Origin: Metridium senile
Lineage: Eukaryota; Cnidaria; Anthozoa; Actiniaria; Metridiidae
Reading direction: 5' to 3'
Assembly: GCA_949775045.1 (NCBI GenBank)
Contig: OX459109.1
Location: 1,768,108-1,832,107 of the forward strand
Length of the DNA: 64,000 nucleotides
Position numbers and translations under genes: made by a program. Below the pieces are notes generated by a model. The model ran no database searches, had not been told where the DNA came from, and saw nothing but the letters and a program-made list of their open reading frames with translations. Within the stretch, counting starts at the first letter, position 1. Each line of letters starts with the position of its first letter. Below are positions 1-10,050 of this stretch, piece after piece.

Positions 1-246
1 GGAGGGACTGCCTTAATGGATAGGGGTGCTCGACGGATGGTTTTGAAAATGACCCTTAAAGGTATCCATAAATTAACTCAGATACTGATGTCAGACCCTA
101 AAAGGTATGACCACTTAACATGTTGTATAATCTTAAGTTCGAAAACTGACCCTAAAATGTACAGTGCCAGTTTAAACCCTAAAAGGTACACAGGGGTCTT
201 ATTTTCGACCCTAAAAGGTCCGTCAAGCACTCCTATCAATTTTGGC
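1..246. repeat. Truncated copy of a MITE-like repeat family (family A)
   Basis: This stretch resembles the outer ends of the element at 44672-46150. It starts with a version of the end motif (GGATAGGGGTGCTCGAC near 19-35) and holds several copies of a short internal motif, GACCCTAAAAGG. It ends with a degenerate inverted counterpart (AAGCACTCCTATC, about 226-238). A third copy lies at 28977-29300. The left end is at the window edge. No coding capacity is visible. Calling it a non-autonomous DNA transposon is an inference from the inverted ends and the copy number. Confidence 0.6.
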
Positions 247-1729
247 TGAAATATTTTGCTGTTATAGCCTGAGAGAATCAAACCGGGTTTTTTCTTTTTC
301 TTTCTTCCTCCTTTCTTTCTTAATATTTCTTTATTTGACCTTTCAAAATAATAATATATAAACATGTTATAAAGAATAAAATAAAAAAAAATAGAATAGA
401 AGGAATTAGAATAGAAGAAAATAGACTAAGACAAAACAAAATAAATATGAACAAGCAATGTTACAAATTATTTGGCATGGGTTACCTGTGGTCGTTGATA
501 CCGTGAAAGTCCGACCCAGTACCTGGTCCGACGTTTCTTGCCTCGGACGCTCGGACGCCGAAGGTGAGTAGAAAATATATGGTTTCAGAAAAATTATATT
601 TTATATCTTTTAGCTATCCTTCGAACTTAATTATCCTCTAAATATCACTCTAAAATAGTGCTTTTGCAGTTGATATAGTAAACGTTTCATAGAAATGACG
701 GCAATTTTAGTAAACTCGTGAATAGAGTACTATAAATCCCGGGTATAAATTAAGCTTAATACTCGCATTGTTTTCTATTGTAATTTTATAATTACTATTT
801 CACACCTCTAGATATCTTTCTTTTCTATTTCACGAGTTTATTTCAATCATTCCAGTTTAATGGTTTGATTAACATCTGTCTGGTTTCAAGAATTTAAAAA
901 GAAATTACCAAATTTCCAGACAAACATAATGGATCCAAACGTAACCCGATGCCCTTGTCCCAAAGGTTTCTCTTGTAATGTTGTATTTTGAATATTAAAG
1001 AGAGAGAAAAAAATTACGAGAAATATTTAGAGAAAAAATAACAATTGTTTCTGTCGTTGTTGTTGTTGTTCCTGTTGTTGTTGTTGTTGTTGGGGTATTG
1101 TTTGGTATTCTGGAATATTTAGGGTTTTAAAAGCGTTTTAAAAATGGAGATTTCAATTTGAACATTTCTAGGTATCGGCTATCGAAATAGGGAGAGCTCT
1201 GGCCCCTGAGGACCAGGGTAATATCTCATCCAAACTTTGGATTTTAAGTTACCTAATTAATATAATTTCTCTTTCATACCAAAGTTAAATTATTCATATT
1301 TTTTGTGAGATATAAACAGTAAAAAATGGCAGTTTTAACACTGTAAGCAGCCATGTTTGTAGGCAAATTCAAAACGTTTTTGAATGACAGAGGATTTCAG
1401 TTCCCTTGAGAGAAAAGCTCTATTGTTTTGACAACAAACATGGCTGCCATAACATCTTTCAATTATAATTTGTTTCCTTAGAATGATGCCGTCCCATTAG
1501 TTTACTGCAAGTATTATCATACATTATTAATTGTTTTCTTAATAGCACAAACACAAGTCAACTGCATGATTTATACAGTTGGCAGTATTTATATTCCAAT
1601 TCATTTATTATATATGCCTGACCTGTTATGGTCTGACAGTTTCTCAAAAATTAAACAAACTACATATTTACTGTATATATATATACATGTACTGTAAATT
1701 TACTATTTACTTTCCTTCTATTTCTTCAG
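247..1729. other. Gene-free stretch: promoter, probable 5' UTR exon and intron of the methyltransferase gene
   Basis: No coding sequence is seen here. A GC-richer patch at about 480-563 ends in a good donor (CGCCGAAG|GTGAGT, exon end 563). A pyrimidine-rich acceptor (TTTCTTCAG) ends at 1729, eleven bases before the methyltransferase ATG. This suggests an untranslated first exon around 480-563 and a 1.2 kb intron. The rest is AT-rich, with a short TTG-rich microsatellite at about 1045-1092. A small inverted pair around GCAGCCATGTTTGT / ACAAACATGGCTGC lies at about 1348-1445. Confidence 0.5.
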
Positions 1730-1740
1730 ACTTCTAAAAG

Positions 1741-3097
1741 ATGGACGTTGCATCTAAGGCATTCCAAAATGCTGACAATTACGACAACGCACGGAAAGGC
1801 TACACACTAGAATCTGCTAAGTTATTTCTCTCCAAGCTGAAACAACTTGACGAGCCACAACAAATCAATGGAAACAATAACACCAACAGTGCAAGAACAA
1901 TTTTAGAACTTGGGGCAGGGACAGGACAATTTACTAAAGTTCTTCTTGAAGTTGTGAAAGAAACAGATTTTAAATTGATAGCCAGTGAGCCGTTGGATTC
2001 TATGGGAAATGTCTTTAGGAAGAATTGCCCTGGTTTGGAACTTATTTCCTGCACAGGAGACAAGATACGTAAGTGATGTCACAGGTTGAACATCTTACCA
2101 AGATCCATGTAAGATCATGTAAGATCCTGGCAAAATCCCAGCATGATGTTACAAGATCTTGGCATGTCACCCTCAATCTGCAAGAACTTGCATGAACTTT
2201 CAAGTTTCTGCCAATATTTAATTAAGATCTTCCCAAGATCCAGACAAGTTTATGAGAATGTCTGAATATTTTCGAAGATATGCACAGGGAGCCCAAGATC
2301 TTCACTTTTACAGTTAATGTATGGAGTCACAAAATATCCTTTCGCTGTGCCTCAAATATACAATAATAAAGACTTTTTTTGACATAGATAGTTGTGTATA
2401 ACTGTTTTCTAGTCTGTGACCGAGTGTTAGCTCAATTACAGCTATTTTGAAAAAAGTATTTATTATTGTCTATTTGAGGCACAGCGAAAGGATATTTAGA
2501 GACTCCATACATTTACTGTAAAAGTGACGAGCTTGGGCTCCCTGTGAGATATGTAGGTTTATATTTGTTTATTTATTTTCTATTGTAGCTCTACCAGATT
2601 GCAGTATTGATACAGTGGTTGCCGCTAACGCCTTACACTACCTTGCCAACATTGAAAGCTTCACTGAAATGGGCAGAGTTTTAAAACCTGGTGGTATTCT
2701 AGCATTTATCTGCAACTATGTTGACTTGCCAAGGGCCCCTTGGGTGCATACAATCTACAACCTCTCTGAAAAATATTATGGTCGAGTGGGAATAAAGCTT
2801 TTTTTTGATGAAGATGGCATTAAAGACGACTGGACATCGATTGTAAACAAGGCTGGCATGTTTGGCGAAGTGCATAACGATTTTACTGTCCACTCGGATC
2901 CTATTACTGAGGAAGAGACAGTCCAAATGTTTATGTCGTACGGAGCGTTTAATCACTGTAATGATGCTGAGAGAGAGGAAGTGAGGAAGACGTGTGTGGA
3001 TGTGTTAGCAGATAATTTTAGCCGAGTCGGAAGATCTATGACCGAGATACCAATGAAATGCAATATCTATTGGATGAAGAAGAAAACTGAGACATGA
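1741..3097 (+). CDS. Class I SAM-dependent methyltransferase (Methyltransf_11-like)
   Basis: There are two coding exons, 1741-2068 and 2589-3097, joined in phase 1 (donor AC|GTAAGT, acceptor TTGTAG|CT), giving 278 residues. The N-terminal block AFQNADNYDNARKGY is typical of this family. Motif I (ILELGAGTGQF, about residues 53-63) binds AdoMet. An acidic position follows beta2 (ASEPLDSM), and the motif IV region reads SIDTVVAANALHYL. Conserved LKPGG follows. The layout matches the small methyltransferases related to yeast Crg1/Tmt1 and many uncharacterised animal homologues; no substrate can be named. No targeting signal is seen, so it is probably cytosolic. AATAAA at 3118 is a likely poly(A) signal. 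The intron contains a 264-bp foldback element. Confidence 0.85.
2283..2546. mobile_element. Foldback (MITE-like) element in the methyltransferase intron
   Basis: The left arm begins CACAGGGAGCCCAAG and includes ATATCCTTTCGCTGTGCCTC. Both are repeated in reverse complement in the right arm, which ends CTTGGGCTCCCTGTG. The arms are about 90-110 nt each around an AT-rich centre. No ORF is present, and transcribed RNA from the intron would form a long hairpin. Confidence 0.75.
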
Positions 3098-4186
3098 TTT
3101 TTATTCTTTTAAAACAGAATAAAACAAAATAAAAAGACAATACAAAACCTAACATCCAAAAAAAAACAGAACAGAACAAAACAAGACACACAAAACAACA
3201 ACAAAAAAAAAAAGACAAAAAAAAAAAAAACACAGACAGAACAAAACAGGACAAACAGACGAATTAAAAACAAAACAGACAAAAACTAACAACAACAAAA
3301 AAAACCCCAGACAAAACAAAAACCTTGAAATAAAACAAAATTTTGAAAATGAAAAATTACAAAAATTTTGATTTTTCTTAATTTTAAAAGGAAAGAGATT
3401 TGAATTCTGTTTTACTAGTTGTGATGAAATATGGTGTCCTACCACAGGTAACCCAGTTGGGCATGACTTAATTTCTATATAAATGAATTTGATTAAAAAA
3501 TAAAAATAAAAAAACTGTAAAAAAGTAAGACTCAATTATTATTACCTTAGAAAAAACTACATAGCTTTCTGGCTTTCTCTTTGTGAATTTTAGATTTTTT
3601 AGCATCCCATAGCCATTCTTAAAGGTGGACGTTCTTATAGGTGGACGTGAAGTGATGTATTTTGTTATGGTTTTTCCAACCAACCATTGTTAATAAATTA
3701 GAACAAAGAGAAATAAAGAACTATTGTTAGAATGGTTGTCAAATTAGCATCACAATACCAACACTTGTAAACACTACACTCTGACACCTATAGGTGGACG
3801 TACAGTGATGTATTTTGTTATGGTTTTTCCAACCAACCATTGTTATTAGAGCAAAGAAAATTAAAAATCTATTACGAAAATGGTTAGAAAATTCACAATA
3901 CCAACACTTGTAAACACTATGCTCAATTTTAGAGTTGGTTTGGAAATGGCTGATAACAATATTTTACTAAGAAGATATAATCACAGATAATTTTTGCTTT
4001 TTATACAATTTATTTTCATAACCAAGAATACAAAATAAATAATTTACAGGTTATAGTTCTTTCTTTGGATATTAAATGTACTTTCTCTAGGACAGCGGGG
4101 TGGGTCGGTGTCTTTTGCTTGTCTTTAGATGGTGGTAAAATATGATTTCATAATTGGTGGTATAATAGATAATTTTGAAGTAAATT
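3098..4186. repeat. A-rich low-complexity tract and a 160-bp tandem duplication
   Basis: Positions 3110-3320 are almost entirely A with scattered C/G (AAAACA-type tracts) and contain the 3' end of the methyltransferase transcript. Positions 3633-3930 hold two tandem copies of a roughly 160-bp unit. Each contains GTGATGTATTTTGTTATGG followed by TTTTTCCAACCAACCATTG. No coding sequence is recognised. The lower-numbered side of the IER3IP1 3' UTR should end in here. Confidence 0.6.
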
Positions 4187-5660
4187 TTATCCCATCAACA
4201 AGAGTAGAACTATTGTAACAGCATTTAGAAATATTAAGGGTACTGAAAGAAAGAAAAAATCAATGTCAGAACATATAAAATGTTATCCTCGGGAACCCAG
4301 GGGTAATCTTCTGTCGCTTGTTTCTCGCTCCCAGAAAAAATACCCCTGGGAACGTAGTCTGTTGGAGCTTGTCCCAGAAGTCAAAATTCAGCTCTTTCCT
4401 GATTGGTCGACCCGCTGAGGTCGACCAATGAAAATTAAGATAACCATTGAAAGGAAGTCGTTAAATAATTTTGGATTTTACTGACGTTTCAAGCTTTAGC
4501 CCTTCGTCAGAGTTAAAGATAAAGGGCTAAAGCTCGAAATGTCAACTGGTAAAGTTATTAAAGTAAAATGTTTTTACAGTGTTACAAATTTCATTATATT
4601 AACTGTCTTTAATAACAAAGATAACATTTACATACTTCTCATAACTGTCCTCACTGAATGAATAAGGTTGATAATTTGATGCTTTGTTCCTCTCTGTTCA
4701 CCGAAACCTGCAAGTTGGTCTGAACCCCATCCAACTGTATTATACAAAACAAAACAAATTCTTAAAACAATAATTTATCTATTAGTCTATATATGTAAAC
4801 TAGCAAAGGCTGCGCCGGTGTTTGATATAAATGGTAAATGGAAACTAGCGAGTAAACTAGTATAGGCTGCGTCGGTGTTTGATATAAACGGCGAATGGCA
4901 ACTAGCGAGTAAACTAGTATAGGCTGTGTTGGTGTTTGATATAAATGATAGGTAATATAATGAAATTTGTAACACTGTAAAAAAAATTTCCCAGCCTTTT
5001 ACTCCAATGAAAGGCTAAAGCTCGAAACGTCAGTAAAGTTAAGTCAACATTTTGTACAGTGTTACAAATTTCATTATTTTACCTATTACTAGTCTATATG
5101 TTTATTTGTGAATCTTGCATCAGGTCTAGTTCAAGTCTCGCATCTCATATACCGAATCTAATAGTTTTGGCACACGTTCACATGCAAGATGCATCATTTG
5201 AACTATATGCATAGGCTATAGGCATAAAGCACCATATTATATGTCAAATCTATATTATATGTCATATCACCAAATCTAATGCAAGCGAGCAAAACCTATT
5301 GTTTGAATACGTTTAATTTGCATTAGATTCGGCACATGTGAGATGCGACGTTTGGCCATAAATAACAAGATATATAAACAGATGATTTGAAGTCTTTGAA
5401 GTTCGCAAAAATAATACTTCACTCGAAATATTAGGGGACACAGTCTGTCTGTCAGCAAGTGAGTAGAGTTAATAGCTAGTTGTGTTTGAGTCCATTTTGT
5501 TAGAGAAACCGCTTACTAAGGCAGCGAAAAGAATCCAAGAAGTTGAGTCAATATGCTAATGTCACTTACTCTTCGCTAAAAATCGTTCTTCATGAAGTAC
5601 AGCGATGGCATTGACAACAAGAAGACACGCTTCTAGTAAACCATAGAAAGTAAACGCCAT
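4187..5660 (-). CDS. IER3IP1: Immediate early response 3-interacting protein 1 homologue (Yos1 family)
   Basis: Three coding exons on the minus strand: 5570-5660, 4636-4734 and 4187-4242. The phases are 1 and 1 and the total is 81 residues; the vertebrate protein is 82. The start MAFTFYGLLEACLLVVNAIA is the first membrane helix, followed by LHEERFLAK. The middle exon carries GWGSDQLAGFGEQ and the signature HSVRTVMR. The last exon is the second hydrophobic helix (PLIFLNAVTIVLLLL) ending MG-stop. IER3IP1/Yos1 works with the Yip1-Yif1 complex in ER-to-Golgi transport. The intron between exons 2 and 3 (4243-4635) and that between exons 1 and 2 hold repeats with a hammerhead-like core. The gene lies head to head with the small heat-shock gene. 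Confidence 0.95.
4470..5100. repeat. Composite repeat with hammerhead-like cores and a roughly 62-bp minisatellite
   Basis: The repeat overlaps IER3IP1 introns. Hammerhead-like segments lie at 4480-4513 (minus strand), about 4515-4550 (plus, 5' half lost) and 5001-5034 (plus, mutated). Between them, 4785-4955 holds about three copies of a 62-bp unit containing GTAAACTAGTATAGGCTG and GGTGTTTGATATAAA. Conserved flanking sequence GTGTTACAAATTTCATTA occurs after two of the cores. The same modules recur at 43990-44240 and 62110-62420. The combination resembles Penelope-like or retrozyme-type units, but no reverse transcriptase is present. Confidence 0.6.
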
Positions 5661-6360
5661 CTTGGATTTTGCAGTGACGTGGCACACAGGGATCCCGGTC
5701 GAATCAAGCGGTCGAGTTAAAAAATATTATTCTAAAAGAATTATTTTTCTTTTCCGTTATATACTTTTTCATTTGCTTTACTAGTAATAGCAAGATTTAA
5801 TAATTATAAATAGGCAGAATATATAGAACTCTTGATACTTTTGTCGATTTTTTAGAATTAAAGTTATTTTTACAAATGTGTACTTATTTCAAAATGAAAT
5901 AATTAAAAGAATACTCTTAAAAGATATACAAGGACAAACAAGTTTTAACTAGTTAAAAAAATAATTGAATTTCTTATTCCCCACTTTTAGAATCAGAAAA
6001 CAATAATCACTAACGGTGACCTCACTTCCGGTGACTTCACTTCCGGTCCTTGCAACCAAAACAAACTATTGCACTATTGATGTTGCACCACCGTGATTTT
6101 GCGAGCGTTCTTTGTAAAACTTGCTGAATCATTCCTTTTAAATAAAACCATACAACGTGTCAACTAAAGATTGAACTCTTCTCTATAAACTGACGTAGTT
6201 ATTGTAATTTGCTATAAATTCTAAGTTATTGTAAAGCAAAATAAAAATATTTTATATCTATGTTTGAAGTGTTACCGTTCGTTTCAAAGTGTTATTTACT
6301 AGGTTCTATCTCCGAGTATTTATTCTTACTAAAGTTTTAAAGAGAAAATAAGCCAGAGAT
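5661..6360. promoter_or_regulatory. Head-to-head promoter region of IER3IP1 (-) and the small heat-shock gene (+)
   Basis: About 700 bp separates the two start codons, which point away from each other. Two ETS-like CACTTCCGG sites lie close together at about 6025-6047, near the middle of the interval. The remainder is AT-rich with no coding sequence. I did not see a convincing run of heat-shock elements. The promoter role is inferred from the layout. Confidence 0.5.
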
Positions 6361-7603
6361 ATGTTTGGGATAGCGTGTTTTGCTGTTCTACTAATGCAGT
6401 TTACTACAGGCCCTACAGGAGTTACAGGATCACTTCTAAGTCAGCGATACAGGTATAAATGTGTTTCTTATATGTATCCAAAAAATGTTTTTTTCTTTAG
6501 TACACACACATAATAATTTGCTCTAATTCTAGAATTCAAATTTTTTGAATTATAAAAAGTAGTATTGGTTTTTCCTTTTAATATTTAGATACAATATTTG
6601 GGAATTAAATAATGTTTCGAAGAATCATAGTTGATTGAATTTTGATTTGCATTCGCGCACGAATTATTACATCGTAATAAAATCACGTAGTTTTGTACAA
6701 TTTAATTCTGATTTTTGTTGTTGGAAATTTTGTAAATACTATATTATGTTTGCCATAAATTTTACTATTGATGATTTTAGTGTATTCTGTCCACTTTAAA
6801 TCATATTTAACATAAATGTAATTATTTATGCCTTTTTATGTAGATTGCATCAGCCATGGACTTTGGACACCGAGGAATGGTTCGATCATCCATTCGATTC
6901 CCATCCATCAATTAATCATGACCCGTTCACCAACTCTCTGTTCGATTGGCACTGGAGTGATGAGCTACTGTTGCCATCGTTACGCTCGTTTAAACCGGTT
7001 TTTGAGGCCACTCAGCCAAAACAAACACATCTGTCCAAAAAGGTGAAGTTTAACTTCGATGTACGTGACTTTGCCCCACAAGATTTGACGTTGAAACTTC
7101 AAGGACGTGATTTGGTCATCGAGGGAGAAAAATTGTCTTGTGACTTTTCATCTTGCTCTAAACGTCGCTATTATATGAAAAAGAAACTTCCAGATGATGT
7201 GGATTTAGATACAGTCACGGCAAGACTTTTGGGAAAGGGGAGCTTGCAAATTGAAGTGGAAAAGAGAGGATTTCAAGGGGGTGGCGAAAGGCAGATGCCA
7301 TTATATGGAAAGGGCAAGAGAAGCGAGGCCAAGGTGAAATGCAAACGTAGACCACAGCAAAGACGAGACGCAACAAGGATTAAGGACTGTGCACGTGATA
7401 GGCATATGCCTCTGCAAGAACAGACTAAAATGAAGAGGGGGATCAGGGAGGATGGCGACAGTCACGTAACATCACGAAAGACATTGCAGCAGGAATCAAC
7501 AAAATTTGTCAGCGGCGAAAACCAAGATACGAACAAGAGCAAGGAAAAGAACATTTATGACAATGACGAAGAAACAATCGAGGTTGTGCCAGAAGACTAT
7601 TAA
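6361..7603 (+). CDS. Small heat-shock protein (alpha-crystallin domain) with N-terminal signal peptide
   Basis: Two coding exons, 6361-6452 and 6844-7603 (phase 2, donor ACAG|GTATAA, acceptor TTATGTAG|A), encode 283 residues. Exon 1 encodes MFGIACFAVLLMQFTTG, a short hydrophobic stretch like a secretory signal peptide, then ends SQRYR. Residues around 85-165 form an alpha-crystallin domain: VKFNFDVRDFAPQDLTLKL, VIEGEK and the late signature ARLLGKGSLQIEVEKR. The N-terminal WF-rich segment (EEWFDHPFD, NSLFDWHW) suits the family. The C-terminal part is unusual: about 110 residues, rich in Lys and Arg, ending in an acidic DNDEETIEVVPEDY. No KDEL-type retention signal and no clear I-x-I motif are seen. 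AATAAA near 7745 is a candidate poly(A) signal. The first exon rests on splice signals only; without it translation would have to start within exon 2. Confidence 0.8.
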
Positions 7604-10050
7604 CACATTTTTTTTCATTAAAAAAAACTGAAAAAATGTGCATGCTTTAACTGAAACATCCATTTTTGTTTTACAGTTGAATGAGAACAGCTTTATAACA
7701 GTTTTATCTAGAAGTAATTATTACAGACAAGTCTTCAAAAACAAATAAATGAACAAAGAAAGGACACATTTTTAGATTCAAATGTTTATTGCAATACTTT
7801 TTGCAAAAACAGGCATTTCAGTTTTGTAGTGAAACTTTGTATAGGAACAACACTAAGCTATTGTTGAAAATATTTCACTAAAGTTTCGAGTAATTCAACT
7901 ATAGTATTCAGCGATGTTGGTAAAAATGTTCTCGTAAATGCAAAAATGGAAGTTCATTGATGAAACCTACAGTACTTTTTATGAGCGAGATTTGTAGAAA
8001 AAAATGAATAAAAACCTTCTGCTTAAATGCGTTGACTGTGAAAATATCAAAAGCCAAATCATCATAAAATGTATGCAATAACAAAAATATATATATTCTT
8101 AATATAGTAACCAAACACTAAAAGCATTCAACATAATATTGAATAAATGTAGCGTTTGTACAGTTGATATTTTTCCATCCATATTGCCTCTGAGAAGTTA
8201 GTATTTTATATAACTAATGTACTTTTTTTATACTTTAAATCTCCATATAAAATAATATTTGTAAATTTGTGTTTAACTAGTGGTAGAATGCAAACAGTTA
8301 TGCGACAAACAAATTACTAAACAGAAATAATATATATATATATATGTATAAAATTGCACTAAATGTCTTACTAGAGTTGTTCCCGTTAACTTGTGAAACA
8401 AAGTGTATTAGTTAAAACTTGAAATTTCACAGGTTAATGAGAGCCACTCTAATGTTTCAGATATACTGTTTGCAATCTATCGAGTTAAGTACTTATTAGT
8501 GCAAAATACTCCAAATGCTTGTGATATTCATTGCAAGCATAGAAACTAAATGACACAAGTCTTTAAAACCATGCAGTATTGGTTTTAAAAATGATAGAAT
8601 TTGTAGTAAATTCTAATTATTAATAAAGAAGTTGTGTTAGCCTAGATTTTGTAGCCTGCATCACATACAGACTTAACCAAGAAATGTCTGGATGTGACGC
8701 AGGCTAAGATTTTGTATCAGTCCTCAATTCTCTTCAAATTAAAATTATTATATATCGTTCTTCCCCTTTTATTTACTTTCATCAGTCAAGAACATCAAAA
8801 TAATTTTCAAATATGATTAATGATAGTAAATAAAGTTCCTATCCATTACTATGCCCACATTTGGAGAGTATTGAGAAAAGAACATTTTTAAGCTCAATAT
8901 ACACCGAAATCTAAACATGGCGTCCAATTTGAAACAATTCTTCTCAACTGCCCAGCCCGCATACATGTGAAAACCCTATTGTTTTCCAACGTGAACACGA
9001 GGCTTGGCTATCAAGAAAAATAAGAGTATGCCATATTTTGTTTTGGTCTATTCCACAGCCGTAAGCTTTGATTGTAGGTTCATTTGTCACACTTGACAAG
9101 AGCTTTGGTATTTTGTTGACACAGATTAATTTCAGTTGTATGCACTAGCTGGATTGTGTTCTTTATCAACTAGTACATACTGTATACCAGTTCTTGCACA
9201 GCCGTGGGAAAATCACTACAATTGTTGCCTTACTACTGGCTGTTCTAAATACTAATTAATATATCACATGCTATAAGACTTAAGCGATGGTGCAATGAGC
9301 TCAAAAACGTTAGTAATGCATCGATTGCCTTAGGCATTTTGCTAATAATAATAATTGTCTAGTGCAAACACACAGGCAAGAATCCTGATTTAGAGAATCA
9401 TATACAGCACCTCATGCATCTTTAGAAATACAAAATTAAATATTAAGGTTTGCTATGAAAGTGAATGTGGCCGGTTATTTTCATTCTTTGAAACTATCAC
9501 CTGTGTGTTTGTACTAAAACAAGTATTTTCCTCATTCTTGATGAATATCGATAAATAATAACATTGCTTTTTTTCTGTTATTACTACTTGATATTCACCT
9601 CGCATTTATTAAATATCCTGCATTTGAGATCTGATCTTCCAACTAGATATTTTGCATCGACTGTTCACTATTTCCCATGTTTCTTGGGTGTTCTCTAGCA
9701 TGGATAAAGTTTCTAGTTTTCTTGTGTTATCATCCTAAATGGACAAATCTTTCATTTCTTCACTAAAAGCCTAGGATCAACCTAGGCTGTTTGTTCTTAA
9801 TACATTCATACAGTTCAATTCCAATGCTTTATCAGTGCAGCATAGAGCAATGTTTTCACATCAGCGATTTTATTCATCTGGGTCCATAGGTCGCTTCTCA
9901 AGGCTAGCCATCACTGATGATTGACAGCACCGCCCTCTTGGTTGAACCTTATGTAAAGGGTTTACAAATAGGTGCAAACATTGCCTGAGTTGCCTCTTGT
10001 TGCTGTGTATTCAATCTTTTTAACAATTTTTAAACCCTTCTTTCTTAAAA
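7604..10050. other. Intergenic stretch without recognised genes
   Basis: No convincing coding sequence is present on either strand. It contains the 3' UTR of the heat-shock gene and probably that of SLC25A38. There is a short TA microsatellite at 8329-8346. A small foldback lies at 8652-8706 with arms GTAGCCTGCATCACATACAGAC and the inverse, of the TAGCCTGC family also seen near 16940 and 30270. Positions 8915-9010 (CATGGCGTCCAATTTGAA) resemble 47515-47560. Confidence 0.5.
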
